Source of the DNA: Poecilobothrus nobilitatus
Lineage: Eukaryota > Arthropoda > Insecta > Diptera > Dolichopodidae
Reading direction: 5' to 3'
NCBI GenBank assembly: GCA_947095535.1
Contig: CAMUPU010000001.1
Location: 558,001 to 622,000 of the forward strand
DNA length: 64,000 bases
The notes below the pieces were generated by a model. It was not told the origin of the DNA and did no database searches. It saw only the letters and a list, made by a program, of their open reading frames with translations. Of the stretch, positions 44,560 to 56,994 are shown in pieces. Position numbers and translations under genes: made by a program. Every line of letters starts with the position of its first letter. Position 1 is the stretch's first letter.

Positions 44560-45420
44560 TTTAGGTACAAATATATATTTATTTATATATTTATTATATA
44601 TTTATATATTAATATGACTCACTTTATGTAGGCCATAACTCCTACTACTAAGGGACTTGTGCCTCAATTTATAAAACTAATCGTAAAAAGTCCTGTCGAA
44701 TGGCGTTTTTAAATTGAAAAACTGTTAAGTAGAACTTGAGATATACATATGTAAAAATACGGCTTTTTAAAAGTTTGAGGGGCGGTAACTGCATAAAGGA
44801 TGAGGCTACATGAAAAAGTTGTTTTAGAAAATAAACAATAATTTTTTTATGAAACCTACCCATGGTTAAAATTTCATTGCTCTATCTTTAAAGAAGTAGA
44901 AGTTTTATAATCAGACGAATGAACGAACGGACTGAACAGAGTGTAACTAATAGGCAAATTCTTTCAAAACTTTTTTTTGAAAAAATTGAATTAGAATTCA
45001 AATTTTATCAAAGTATACCTTTTAAAAAATATTTTAGACTTTATTGTATCCTACACCCAAAATATAGGCTATATTCATATATTTTGGGGGTAGGGTATAT
45101 TCATAGATATATTCTTAGCCAGTGTAGCTATGTCTTATGTCCGTCTATCAGTATGTCCGTTCGCATGATAACTCAAAAACTAATAGAGCTATCTTGGTGA
45201 AATTTATATAGTAGGTTACTAATTACAACTGGAAAAAATCGACCCAAGAGCAACGCCTACTAAAGTTTAACAAACATATCTCTGAAACTAAGAAAGATAA
45301 ATCCCAGCAATTTTGTACAAGGATGCTCTCTAAAACCTTTTATGTTATTTAATTTGAATTTTTCTGGTGTAGGGTATAAATAAGTCGGTTGCATCGACTT
45401 ACTGTTACATTTACTTTTTT
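44560..45420. repeat. Diverged member of the terminal-hairpin repeat group
   Basis: TATGTCCGTTCGCATGATAACTCAAAAACTAATAGAGCT near 45150 parallels the GTCCGTCCG...GATAACTCAAAAAATAAAGGAGC phrase of copies A and B. GGGTAGGGTATATTCAT (45090) and GTAGGGTATAAATAAG (45369) resemble its ends. 44800-44890 resembles 39565-39660 in copy C. No clean boundaries. The ORF at 44919-45200 is a product of the repeat. Confidence 0.45.
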
Positions 45421-45827
45421 ATTTCTAATTTTGGCTTTATTTTTTTATTAAAAATGAAGAATTAAAACAAAAAGTTTATGTAGTGGAAAAAAGTTAATAA
45501 TAGCTTTTTTTTATTCGGCTTTACTTCAGGTATCCTTTAATTAATCAAAAAAATATTTATTATTTAAACTCGAGATGGAGCTCTACTTTTTGAGTTTAAA
45601 AAAGTAAACAAGAGCAAAGTAGAAATTCCATTGCTTGGTCTTAAGCAATGTAGAAGTTATGTAAACAGACGGACAGAAAGACAGAGTGAAACTAATTAGT
45701 AAAAATGTGCTAAAAATTATAAAAATATTTTTTTTAATTTAATGGATTTTGAATATAATTTTTTAATAAATAAATAAAACACAAATTTTAATTATAATTC
45801 TTAACATTTTGTTTTATTTTTTAATTT

Positions 45828-45829
45828 AG
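45828..45829 (+). promoter_or_regulatory. Probable splice acceptor of the serpin exon
   Basis: A T-rich tract (TTTTGTTTTATTTTTTAATTTAG) ends in AG at 45828-45829. The reading frame is open from 45825, with an in-frame TAA at 45822, and no ATG precedes the conserved protein start, so the coding sequence must be joined by splicing. This would be a phase-2 intron. A second AG at 45842-45843 is possible. Confidence 0.6.
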
Positions 45830-48800
45830 AATTCTCTCATCAGTGTCAGTTTTCTTAGATGGAGAAGAGCCTCATTTCACAGATGCTGTTGGACAGCCAA
45901 TTCCAAAACCACAAATTCCGTTACAAGTAGCATCACCAATTAATCTTTTGAATCCTGATCGTTATGAATTTTATACATTTGATGACAATGGTCTTTTAGT
46001 AAAACGTCTTATGACAATCAAAGAAATTCAAAGTATAGTTGCTAACGGTGACGGGGAAGGTGCAACTGCTCTTCATAGTTCACAAATTGATAATCATAAT
46101 CCCGAAAAAAATGTTCAGGATATTGTGGAAAGTGTTCAAAATGTCTTATATAAACAGGTTGAAGAAAAGAAGAATTCTTCAGAACAACAACAACAGCAAA
46201 ATATAATGCTTGATACTCCTGATGTTTCTTCTTCGTGGTCAATGATATTACCAGCTATATTTGGTAACACAGGGGGAGAAATATTTTCACACAATAGACC
46301 ACAACAAGTTGTAATGACACCAGATTCTGACGTTGTAGAACCGACTAAACCGGGCAAGCGTAAACCAAAACCAAAACCTACGAAACATAAAACAACCTCC
46401 AGTACAACAATAGTGTCTTTGATACCTGATACCAATTTCTTAACAAAAAGTTCTACAACACAAAAAGTTTACATTATTAACAATCAAGAAGTTATGAAAC
46501 CCCTATTTAATAGAAATGAATTAAAACCCGTATCAACAACAGATTTTTTAGAAATAAAAACAACTACTCCAAAGGTACAAACTACAAAAAAACAAAATAA
46601 ACTGAAGCCACCTCAAAATACCGAAACATCCACAAACGAATCTGGATCTAAACGAAAATCTACTACAACTCGATTCCCTGTAGTAACAACTCTACAAAAG
46701 AGAGTGATTTTCACACCAACAACTAAAACAGTTCAAGTAACTAGACGTAACCATACTACAAAAAATCCAGGATCAAGTAAACCAGAAAATTTGCAAATAA
46801 ATTTAAAAAACAATAAAGATAATGCAACAAAAAATCCCACAGTAAACACATCAAATACTTTAATTTATAATAAAACATCTACAGAACTGGAAACTGCTTT
46901 CACAAAAACTATTACAAATTCAGAATCCATGTCAGAAATTTTAAAATCAGAATTATTAACAAATAATACTATTAGTTCTACGACACAACCACTAATTTTG
47001 GATGTAAAACCAACTCTAAGCAAAAATAATTTCGCCTCATCAACCAAAATTCCAGGCACATATTTATTGGCAACAACAACCCAAAAAAGAAAAATCGCTA
47101 CAAAAAATCCAACCACTGTAACTACAACAAAGAGAGATAAAAACGAAAATAAATTATCAGCAAAGCCTACATCTATGTTAAATATAAAAAATAATGAAAC
47201 TTTTCATACTATTTCTTCTACAATAAAACCTATAGAACAAATTTTAAGTATCACAAGCACAAATAGTCCGAATTCATTAAACAAAATGATATCAACAGAC
47301 AATAAACTTTTAACTGAAAGTGTTTTAAATGAACCGTTTTCATCACCTGCTTCGATGTCATATGACATGTTGACTGAACAAGATGCAGCTACTACATTAA
47401 GCTTAAATGCCATCATGAACTCACTTACTCAATCACAACATGATATTAAAACAAAACTATCGTTTGATAAAATAATGAACAGTTTGAAGCATAACACTCC
47501 ATTTACACAAGGTGTAAGCAATATTACTCAGATCACTGAATCTGAAGTTGAAACAACAACTATTGCGATAAATGAACATTCTGCCAGTACTTACCAAAAT
47601 AATGATGATATACCGAAATCTGAAATATTTCCAACCACTATTTTTACACCATTGAATGAAAATCAATTAATACAAAATAACGAAAACATTGTTAATATTG
47701 AACCCTTATTTGCTGAACTTGTAGATCCAATTTTATTTAATATAACTACTACGGAAAATTCTGATTTTACAACAATAGGAAGCTGGAATGAAAACGGAGA
47801 ACTATTAGAATCGATCAAACCCACAACCGAATTCAATATGACAAAATACGACAACATTAATGATAATGAGTTATTTGGTGGGCCAAGTGAACTTATTCAA
47901 CGTGTTGATGAATTTATAAATGAAAATTTGAATACCATTGAAAATTATGTTCCTGTTGAAGAACTGTCAAATAAGTTATCTGGTACTGAAAATTTTAATA
48001 AATATAATAAATTTGCAATGTCTGATTTAATAAAAGAAGCGGCTACAGTGGCATCTATTTTGGAAGACAATACCAAAGAAACTTCGTCTGAATCTTCAAG
48101 CAGTGAATTTAATGATTCTGATGAAATTAAATCTCTCTTAACAGATGTTATTTCACAAATGACAAATGCACCTACATTTAGTGGATTAGCACCATCATCT
48201 ACCTTTAAACCAGTCAATACAACAAATCCTGTATTTTATTCAAATCAACAAATTAATCAACAACAATCTTATAGTAATACTACGGAAATGGATATAGTTT
48301 CATCATCAACAATTGGTATATCACCATTTCAAGAGTTTTCAGCTGAATTACATATAAATGATCAAATTCACCTAACAGGGCTATTATCCTTACGGCTCAA
48401 TCAAACATATAATAAAACTATTGAAAATTTTAATCACATTCACAACACAAATAACAAAAAATTGCAATCAACGTCAGCACCAATTGAAACTTCAACCTTT
48501 TACTATGATGAAAATAATTCTAAATTCGATGATGCTATAAAATCGTATTTAAATAACACTAGCACCACTCAGAATAAAAAAGAAATTGTAAATTTAAATG
48601 AAATATTAAATAAAACAAAATCTGATATTCTATTGAGTACACCAGTTACAACAAAAAATGATGCAATTCTTATAACAACACTTATGGCTTCAATGGCATT
48701 ACCAACAGAAGTAGAAACAACATCATTACCAAATCTTGAAATGTTTTATAACAGAAGAACATCAATCGGACCAACTAGTGTAAACAATGAAAATTTGTTA

Positions 48801-51188
48801 GAAACTTTTAAAGAAGAAAAACAATTTGAAATAGACGATAATTTGGCAAAACCATCAATTGCCTTAAATAAGCATAGTTCTGTAACAATTTCTGAAGAAA
48901 ACAATAAAGATAACGATTACGATATACCTAGCAGTAATAATAATAATACTAAATACAATCTTGACTTTTTTGAGAAAAATACAACATTGGAATTATCTCA
49001 TCATGATATTATAAAAACAATCCAAAAGACTACAGCAGTACCTTCTGAAATGACAACAATTTATTTTATTGATGAAAACAGCGATATTTCAATTCAACCT
49101 TCAGTTTCATTAAATAATGAAGAAGAAGAAAAAAATATAAGTAAAAATTTGGAGACAATAATAGATCCAAATACAACAAATGTGCCTTATAATAATTATA
49201 CTAATGAAAGTATAGATTTTGATGAAAGTGATGAATCTACAGAAAAATTGAATGAAATGTTCACAACTAAACCTATTTATAACACCGAAAATGCGATGGG
49301 ATCTGTAACTATGATAGATGAAGATTTTAATATTTCAATTGCTATTAACAACCAAACAGAGAAAAATTTTGAAAATCAAGATTTCATTTTAAATACAACA
49401 AAACAATTTTCGTTTTCTCAGCCGGTAACAGTTACATTTTTCCAAAAATCGACAGAAACTGAAGAATCATATGTAAAGCTTGGGGAAGCGAAAAAACCTA
49501 ATAGATATGTACAAAAACTAAACTTTACTACAGACAATCAGTCAACAATCAATAAAAGTACAATAAAAGATATTAATCTCTCTACTGCCAAGTATACACC
49601 AAAATTACCTCCAAGTACGCTAAAACCAATACAATATTTTAAACAACCAACATCAATCACAGACCAAAAGTTGATGTTATTTAACGGCAGCCAACAGAGA
49701 CCTATAATACGGCCTCCAAGCTTAAGTAATCTTAAAATTACACAAATTAGTCAATTAACACGTCCTCCAGTAAAGCTGGATCCAACACCAGAAAAATCAT
49801 TAGGTCTCGAAGCGAGTATAATGGATTTACAAGAAGATATTCAGGAGTTTGGCCGTCTTTGTAATGAATTAGCTTTTAATTACTGGAGATCAATAACATC
49901 CGAAAAAATTAGTGCAGCCAGAAGTCTGGTTATATCTCCGTTCGCTTTGACATCAATGTTATCTATGGTATTTTTAGGAGCAAGAGGCGGTACTTCTGGA
50001 GAAATGAATGAAATTCTACGATTGGATGATATGGTTACTTTTAATCCCCATTTAGTTTTCAAAAATATTACAGAATCCGTAGAACGTACAAACGATAGTG
50101 GAATTGCCTCAAGTGTTTTTGTTCGAGAACTTTTTAGCGATCGGAATAATGGAAAAATTTTACAATTTTTTAAAGACAAAGTACATCAATTTTACTCAGG
50201 CCACGTCGAAGAAGTTAACTTCAATGTTGTAAATGATATTATACGTAGAAGAACAAATCTTTTAATTAAGAGACATGCGAACGGGAAAGTATTGGAATAT
50301 TTAAGAACAAATAGTGTGTGGGTAAATGGCCCGTTGTCTACAGTTTCTGCAAATTTGTTCCAAACAGATTGTTCCAAGGCCTCAACAATTGATCGTGACG
50401 GAGAAATGTTTTTTCAAGTAAATCCAACAATTCGTCAAAGAAGATTAGTACCAATCCCAGCGGTTGTTTACAGAAATGGTTTTACTGCTGGTTATGACGC
50501 AGAACTTGACGCGACTGCTGTAGCTTTTGGAAATGTCGATGAAACTGTAAGTATAATTTATGTTATGCCAGGACAACATGGACTTGCTATGCCTGGTGAT
50601 AATTTAGAACGACTGGAGAAAGTTTTAACTACAAATGGAATTTTAAATAATTCTTGGAGTCATTTATTAACATCGTTAATGGAACGTCCAGGTTTGGAAA
50701 TTCAATTACCTAGATTTTCGCATAGATCTTTTGTAAATGCTTCATTGGGTCTACAGAAACTAGGCCTTAAAGCTTTGTTCAACTCAGACGAAGCAGATTT
50801 AAGAGGTTTAACAGGTTCATCACAAAAAGATATTCATTTAGCCGATATGATACAGATCAACACATTTAGCACTTGTGGGGAGGAAAAAATTTCTAATCAT
50901 CATCATGTTGAAATGTATCCGGCTCCACCTTTACGAAAACGTAATTCTGATTTATCTGAGTTCGATGCAGACTTTGGCTCACTTGTACAAGATGCTGGTC
51001 GTAGTTTATATGATGATTTATTAGATCCAAAATACTTAGAAGTTCCTTTACCATTACGACCAAGGCAAGCTAGAATTCCAGATTCACCAAGATTGCGACT
51101 CGATAAACCATTTATTTACTTTGTTAGACATAATCCAACTGGTATGATATTGTTTATGGGTAGATTTAATCCAAGATTACTACCATGA
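45830..51188 (+). CDS. Mucin-like protein with C-terminal serpin domain (last exon)
   Basis: An open frame of about 1,785 codons beginning in non-ATG sequence (the first ORF codon at 45843 is GTG), so it is a 3' exon; signal-peptide exons must lie upstream and were not found. Residues are counted from 45843. Residues 30-80 form a compact conserved-looking head (DRYEFYTFDDNGLLVKRLMT). Residues 90-1320 are Thr/Ser/Asn/Glu-rich with many TTT and N-x-T sites and a KRKPKPKPTK patch: mucin-like, probably secreted and O-glycosylated. Residues 1325-1781 are a serpin fold, with VISPFALTSMLSMVFLGARG near 1363 and IYFVRHNPTGMILFMGRF near 1757. The reactive-centre loop region lacks the usual EEG(T)xAAAAT hinge and instead has about 80 residues with CGEEK, HHH and LRKR. 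Protease inhibition is therefore unlikely. It resembles non-inhibitory insect serpins with N-terminal extensions (Spn85F-like is a guess). The frame is intact. Confidence 0.85.
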
Positions 51189-51275
51189 AATCGATAAATA
51201 TGTTAATAGGTTGAAAATTATAATACAATAATAGTTTTCAAATTTTTTTTGAATTTGAAATATGGATAATTGGAA

Positions 51276-51286
51276 AATAAAATAAA
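51276..51286 (+). terminator. Candidate poly(A) signal of the serpin gene
   Basis: Two overlapping AATAAA hexamers (51276-51281 and 51281-51286) lie about 90 bases after the TGA. The surrounding DNA is so AT-rich that chance hexamers are common. Confidence 0.5.
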
Positions 51287-51289
51287 ATA

Positions 51290-52070
51290 AGTAATATTTA
51301 GGTTAAAATATAAATATAATTAAATATGTATTTGTTTTAAATATTATATATATATATAAAAACTGTCAAAATGTATACATATTTTATACATATAATAATG
51401 AAAAACTATTTCCTATATTTAGAATAATAATGTAATTTATGTATTGTATACTAGTTAAGGTGCTAATCACAATTTTAATTTACAAAATAACAAAAAATTT
51501 ACTTTAAAACTAAAAAATCAAAAAAAACTGTAAAATAAATTTAACAGAAATTTAAGTGTAAAATGAAGTTATTTTTTTTCAGTTTTCGACTTTTTTTGCT
51601 TATTTTCTTTATATATATTTAAAATATATTTATTATAATATGTATTATGATTTATAATTTACGATTTTCATAGAGCATACGACAATAATATATATAAAAA
51701 TTTAAATATTTTTTGCAACATAAAGTATTTAAAAGTATTTAACTATTTATAAAAAACAATCATAAATATATATATAATAATAAAAAGTACAATAATAAAA
51801 TAAGCCAAATTTATTAAAAATTTAACAAAAAATATGATGTTTTGGGATCGAAATTATTTTTATACTTTTTAATTTTTTAATTATTAAATATAAGATGAAA
51901 ATTAATTTATTTTAACTTTCTTTTTTGAATAATTTGAAATATTATTTCTATGCTTTTCATATTTTAGTTTTAATAATTTTAAAATGAAATTGTTTTATCA
52001 AGTTATTGTAATTGATAAAAAGTCAATATTTCTTAAAATTTATTTAATAATTTCTTTTTTTCTAACAGAA
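51290..52070. other. AT-rich 3' flank, nothing recognised
   Basis: Very AT-rich with TATATA runs. It may include extended 3' UTR of the serpin gene. No gene or repeat identified. Confidence 0.3.
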
Positions 52071-52071
52071 G

Positions 52072-52160
52072 TGGGAATCTTCCAAAGACACCAAAAATGT
52101 TCCCCTGGAAGTGTCAGATTCTTACTGACTAAACCCACCTCCCGCTTTATTTTTTTTTTT
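52072..52160 (-). repeat. Short GC-richer island, probable LINE 3'-UTR relic
   Basis: The minus strand reads GAGGTGGGTTTAGTCAGTAA, GAATCTGACACTTCCAGG and GGAAGATTCCCAC, set in otherwise extremely AT-rich DNA and beside a T-run. Similar phrases are familiar from 3' ends of insect LINEs, but I cannot name the family. The plus-strand ORF at 51984-52214 crosses it and is not supported. Confidence 0.35.
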
Positions 52161-52659
52161 TATTTTATTAATCAAAACCAAAACAAGGTCGTTACAAAAA
52201 AATTCTTAAATTAATGCTTATATTTAAAATTATACAAAACAATAACTTAGAACTGAACTTTTAATACTTAAATCTAAAAAAAAAGTTAAGTTAAGTTAAA
52301 TTATTATTGTTATTAATCATTATCAAACTACATTTTCAAATTCATTTTACATACATATGAATCACTCAGATCAAAAAAAAATATTAACAAAAAAATTAAT
52401 ATGATATCTGTACATTTCATACATATAGTAACAAGCAATTTTTTTTTTTTTTTTGTAACATATTAAATGTAATTGGATATCTTATTATTAAGTAGTAGTA
52501 AAATTGAAAAATTGATTTTTTTCTTTAATATTACTTAAAAGCGTTAAATTACAATTTATAAAATGTACAAAAATAAAAAAATGATCTAAATAAAAAACAT
52601 AAACCGATTTATTGTAGTTTAATGTATTACAATAAGTGTGTTATGTTTAAATTATGTCA

Positions 52660-53430
52660 TAATTAAAAAAAATAAATGAATAATTGCCTAGGTAAGAATT
52701 AATTGTCTGAGGTCATTAAAGTGGAAAAATGTTGTCGTAAAATGTGTTTGAAAGTAATCCTGGAGATGGATGTAGAATAAAGGTGACTAATTTTATTAAA
52801 AGTAGTACAACATCTATTGATGGGTTCATTTCTTCCGTACTCTGTATTGTGTTTGTAATCCATTAAAAATTTAGTATTTCTAGTTTGCCTAACACTATCG
52901 TTAAGTCTAAACTTGTTAGTAAGAGATTGGATAGAAATACTATTATTCAAAATATCAAAAGTAAAACATGAAGACAATAATTGTCTACGTAAAGATAAAG
53001 AAAGCATATTTAATGAATTAAGTCTTGTAGAGTAACTTAGAGGAAGATTAGCAAAATCAGAAGGATTATATTGATTTCTTCATGCAAATAAAAGAAATTG
53101 CTTTTGTACTGATTCGATTCTATTAGAATAAACTTGAAAGGCTGGATTCCGTATAATGTTACCGTATTCTAAGATAGATCGAACTAGCGAACAATACAGA
53201 GATTTAGTCACAGCTATGTCACTGAATTCTTTAGCTCTTCTCTTAATGAAACCTAGCATTTTATTAGCCTTTGAAACTATTTGGTCATAGTGAAGATTAA
53301 AATTAAGTTTATTATCGAGAAGAATTCCTAAATCAGTAATGTTAAAAACCCTTTCCAAAGTTACGTTATCTATTTTGTAATCGTATATCAAAGAAGATCG
53401 TTTTTGCGTAAAGCTTATAACCTTATATAG
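52660..53430 (-). mobile_element. LINE RT C-terminal fragment, same family as 4.7-5.1 kb
   Basis: Frame 53391-53080 has DYKIDNVTLE, LGILLDNKLNFNLHYDQIV, then RRAKEFSDIAVTKSLYCSL and SILEYGNI. Frame 53007-52699 has LSLRRQLLSSCFTFDILNN and a SISRITFKHILRQHF-type C-terminus. This is the RT thumb and C-terminal end of a non-LTR ORF2 with one frame break near 53050. There is no catalytic core. Confidence 0.72.
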
Positions 53431-53574
53431 CCAATATGATGGGATGAAACCGTTACCTGCTAATGGTATATAAGTATATTGGTTAGGGATAGGAAAGGAT
53501 AGGAAATAGGATACGGAAACATTGAATTGGGAGTAGGATTGTAAGAAACAATAAATTAGCCTGCTAACAGTGAT

Positions 53575-53935
53575 TATAGCCGTTACAACAGTTTAATTAG
53601 CTCAACACCTTACTGCATGAGCAAATTAATCAAGGAAACCCCCTCTGTCACTGTAGCAGCTGTTATTATTGGTATTAGTATTCTTATTAATATTATTATT
53701 ATTTTACTATAGAGTCAGGGCCATCAGTGGATTTCAACGTGCAGCAGTATATAACACCTTACTGCATGATATAAAAAAAGGTAGCTCCACTATAGCAGCT
53801 ATTATTATTATTGTTATTTTACTATTATTATTGTTATTACTATTATTGCTATTATTATTATTATTACTATTATTATTTTTATTACTATTATTATTATTAT
53901 AACTACTATTAATTTTATTAACGATATACATTATT
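53575..53935. repeat. Local duplication plus (TTA/ATT)n microsatellite
   Basis: AACACCTTACTGCATGA followed by CACTGTAGCAGCTGTTATTATT (53610-53680) is repeated as AACACCTTACTGCATGA and CACTATAGCAGCTATTATTATT (53755-53810). Each copy runs into ATT/TTA triplets; the second expands to about 120 bases (53800-53920). ORFs here are translated repeat. Confidence 0.75.
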
Positions 53936-53939
53936 ATGA

Positions 53940-55400
53940 TATAAAATTATTACATATTTTTTATTTATATGATAAGGGACCGGGGTTTACTTATTACTTT
54001 AAAAATCAGTTTTGTCGAAAAAATTTTTTATATAGCTCTAACAGTTCCAAAATTTCAATCACCAATCATCTAATAAAGTTTTATATTCAAATTATTACAA
54101 CCGACATTCTATTCTAGGTTTCAATGTCAAAATATCGAACAAGAGGAAGTTTAAAGTCACTTCCTCCAAAGCAAAAAATATACATATGTATATATATATA
54201 AAATTTTTACCTAAAAGAATTGCCTTTTTATTACATTTTTAATAAAAATTTGAAAATGCACTTATTTTATTCTTTACTTTTTGCAATTTAATATTTAGAT
54301 TTACCGTTATGTCAAACAAATTTTGCTGCATTTTTTTTTCGTATTGCAACGCTCTTAGAACCTTGAAATTTTGAGAGAAGAAAAATCAGGAAATGGTTTT
54401 GTATCACCTTTTTTTATATAAGAGGGTCAAAAATTGAAAATTTGTTATTTTTAGACACCTGTAACTTAGGCTTTAACATTATATTTTTACATAGGAGGTT
54501 TTCTTAATTATATAGATTTTTGTTTTATTTTACAAAATGTCCGTTGCCTGTTCCTTTGTGTCCAGTATTCTAAACTACATTTTGATTGTCTTTTGCAAAA
54601 TATGCATTTTTAAAATCCTTTGACTTTACATTCTGCCTTGTTTTAAGTTATTTACTAATTATAACAGGTTACATAAAATATCAAAATAATTAAAATCAAA
54701 ACAAACAATATTTTTTTTTATTTGATATTTAAATTTACCGTTATTAAAAAGGTCTTTAAAAGCAAATCTTTACAAAACTTAAAGTTATAAATTTGAATTT
54801 TTATATGAGCAAGGTGTTTTAAAGGTGGGCACCAAAAATTATAGTTGATATTTATGCAATTTTAAAAATCCTGTAGTTTTCTTATACTGCTATATAAGAG
54901 TAAGATCTAAATGTTCAATTTTAATTTACAGATATTGTAGAGCATTTTGTAGATTTTTTGTACAGATATTGTAGAGTTAAAAATTTTGTATTTTTATTTG
55001 ATTTGACACTTTTGGTGCAGGTTAACTTCTATTGTGTACTATGTGTACTCGATATCCTGTTCAGACCACAAATCTGACCTAAAAAAGAAAAACACCATAT
55101 ATGGTACCTACATATATGTTTTTAAATATTTTTATTTTACATAATTTTAGGCTGATCTCTTTAAATAATCAATATCAATTAGACAAACTTGTACTTAGAG
55201 ATATATTGTAATATATAATTTATTATATTAAATTCTTTGAATCAGTAGATAATTAATTTTTATTAAATTAATAAAGATCGTAGAAAAAATTTTTAGTTAA
55301 TTCAAGAATAATTTGTTCTACCATACCACAAACCTTTACAAAACAATATATGCTATAATACTGAGAATAATTTTTAAGTAATTATTATATAAATTTAATT
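53940..55400. other. AT-rich sequence with a partial inverted match to repeat copy C
   Basis: 54420-54480 (GGGTCAAAAATTGAAAA, TTTTTAGACACCTGTAACTT) is the reverse complement, with changes, of 39235-39185. Otherwise no gene or boundary can be seen. Confidence 0.4.
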
Positions 55401-55402
55401 AA

Positions 55403-56244
55403 AAACGAGGAATAGTGCAGTAGAGTAGACTGTGTCAACTCTGGGATACCCATATGAATGTAATATACCCTATTTCTATAAAACTTGAACATCTTTTAAA
55501 AACTTTCAGATGTTTTAGTACCGACGTTAACTACAGGGATATATTTATGTAAATTGTGGAGTTGTATGACAGCTACCCGAAGCTATTGCACAAGCACAAC
55601 CAAATTTCACAGAAGTTGTTGCCATAAAACTTGATCATCATTTATAAGAATTTAGACGCATATCTTCATTAAGTTCGAAGAGGTGCAAGAAGCCTGAACC
55701 GGCTACTTTAGACCAACCAAATTTTACAAAAATTGTTGGCATGTAACTCGACACCTTTCCACTAAATTTCAGATAGCTAGCTTCAATGGACACTGAGTTA
55801 TTTTTATTTAAAAAGAGAAGTTGTATGGCAGCTACCCGAACCTGTCGTACCATCACAACCAAATTTTACAGAAGTTGTTGCCATAAAACTTGATCATCAT
55901 TTGCAAAATTTCAGATATTTAGATAGATGAATAGATATTGAGTTATTTCCATATAAAGAAAGAAATTGTATGGCAGCTACTCGAACCCGGCGGCTAAAAA
56001 TGCTGGATTAAATATCAAAACTAACAGTTTTGCAAAAGTGACGTAAAAAAAATTTCAGCCTCCTACCTCCTTTATTTTTTGAGTTATCTTGCGAACGGAA
56101 GGACGTACATGGCTTAATCGACTCAGAATTCGATTCTGAGCCGATCCATACTTTTGACACTATATCTAGCTCGACTCCTTTAAGGTGTCACAAACCGAAT
56201 GGCAAATTTATTATACCCCTGAACATAGTTCATACGGGTATAAA
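55403..56244. repeat. Terminal-hairpin dispersed repeat, copy B
   Basis: Opposite orientation to copy A: starts AAAACGAGGAATAGTGCAGT, AGAGTAGACTGTGTCAACTC, GGGATACCCATATGAA, and ends CGACTCAGAATTCGATTCTG, then the hairpin ATACCC...GAACATAGTTCATACGGGTATAAA. It is shorter than copy A because it has only one copy of the 306-base internal unit. The errantivirus LTR begins at its terminus. Confidence 0.75.
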
Positions 56245-56688
56245 AGTTATGTCACCCTGTAATAAAACAATGTTTTGAATATATTTTTATTTTCTTTCAC
56301 ACGCGCAAACTTACTTTTGCGCGCGTCAACATATTATTGTAACTTGTAACATGATCCTACCTTAAAATAACTGTACATTCCAAACTTCAATAATAATTTT
56401 CTCAGCACGTTGCATTGCAACGTGACTTATTAAGAATGTAAATATTCTAATATAAAAATGCATTGATTCTGCTACTGGACGTTGGTTCGATCAGAAGTTG
56501 TTTTGTTATATAAAAAGTTGAATAAATAAAAAGAAATTGTTTTGTTATATATAAAAATAAATAAATAAATAAAAACCTAATGTAAAACAAAATAATGTTA
56601 TATATAAAAATAAATAAATAAATAAAAGTCAAGTATAAAACAAAACAAACAATATTTTTATTATTTCGCTTAATTATAAAAATATAAA
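56245..56688 (+). repeat. Errantivirus 5' LTR
   Basis: The right boundary is fixed by the primer site. The left boundary is inferred from AGTTATGTCACC at 56245, since errantivirus LTRs usually start AGT. It contains a CGCGCAAACTTACTTTTGCGCGCG inverted pair (56302-56327), a TATAAAAATG at 56451, and tandem TTATATATAAAAATAAATAA phrases (56542 and 56598). Promoter start not determined. Confidence 0.7.
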
Positions 56689-56706
56689 TGGCGCAGTCGG
56701 TAGGAT
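56689..56706 (+). other. Primer-binding site for tRNA-Ser
   Basis: TGGCGCAGTCGGTAGGAT is the exact complement of the 3' end (with CCA) of insect tRNA-Ser as I recall it, 18 of 18 bases. This tRNA is the primer of the 17.6/297/ZAM errantiviruses. Confidence 0.85.
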
Positions 56707-56988
56707 GCGTCAACTAGTGCATACTTAAAAATAACAAAAACAATAAATGAACGAAAATCATAAAATAATAAGTGAATGAAAATCACAAAATAATAAGTGA
56801 ACGAAAATCACCAAAAAACAAAAATTGTACATACTATACAAAGTGCACCAGTTAGTATATGTCAATATACTCAAGGACGCAGAAAAAGAAAAACCTAGCA
56901 ATCATCCGGCCGAAACAACAACAACAACCAATAGCTGAATCGAAGAGTACCAGGGCAACAACACCAGCAGTACAACAACCAACAAACC

Positions 56989-56994
56989 GTGAGT
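56989..56994 (+). promoter_or_regulatory. Candidate splice donor for env mRNA
   Basis: GTGAGT follows AACAAACC at the end of a CAACA-rich leader segment. Together with the acceptor at 62628-62629 it would create a spliced env message, as known for gypsy and ZAM. Not tested. Confidence 0.5.

Noticed and set aside
45843..45845. Translation start of the serpin protein
   Set aside because: The codon is GTG and the frame is open upstream to a splice-acceptor-like site, so this is inside an exon, not a start.
46136..46435. Cys/Ser/Gly-rich minus-strand ORFs under the serpin exon
   Set aside because: Antisense shadows of the Thr/Lys-rich coding sequence, without recognisable domains.
53669..53931. 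Leu-rich and Asn-rich ORFs on both strands
   Set aside because: Direct translation of a TTA/TAA triplet microsatellite.
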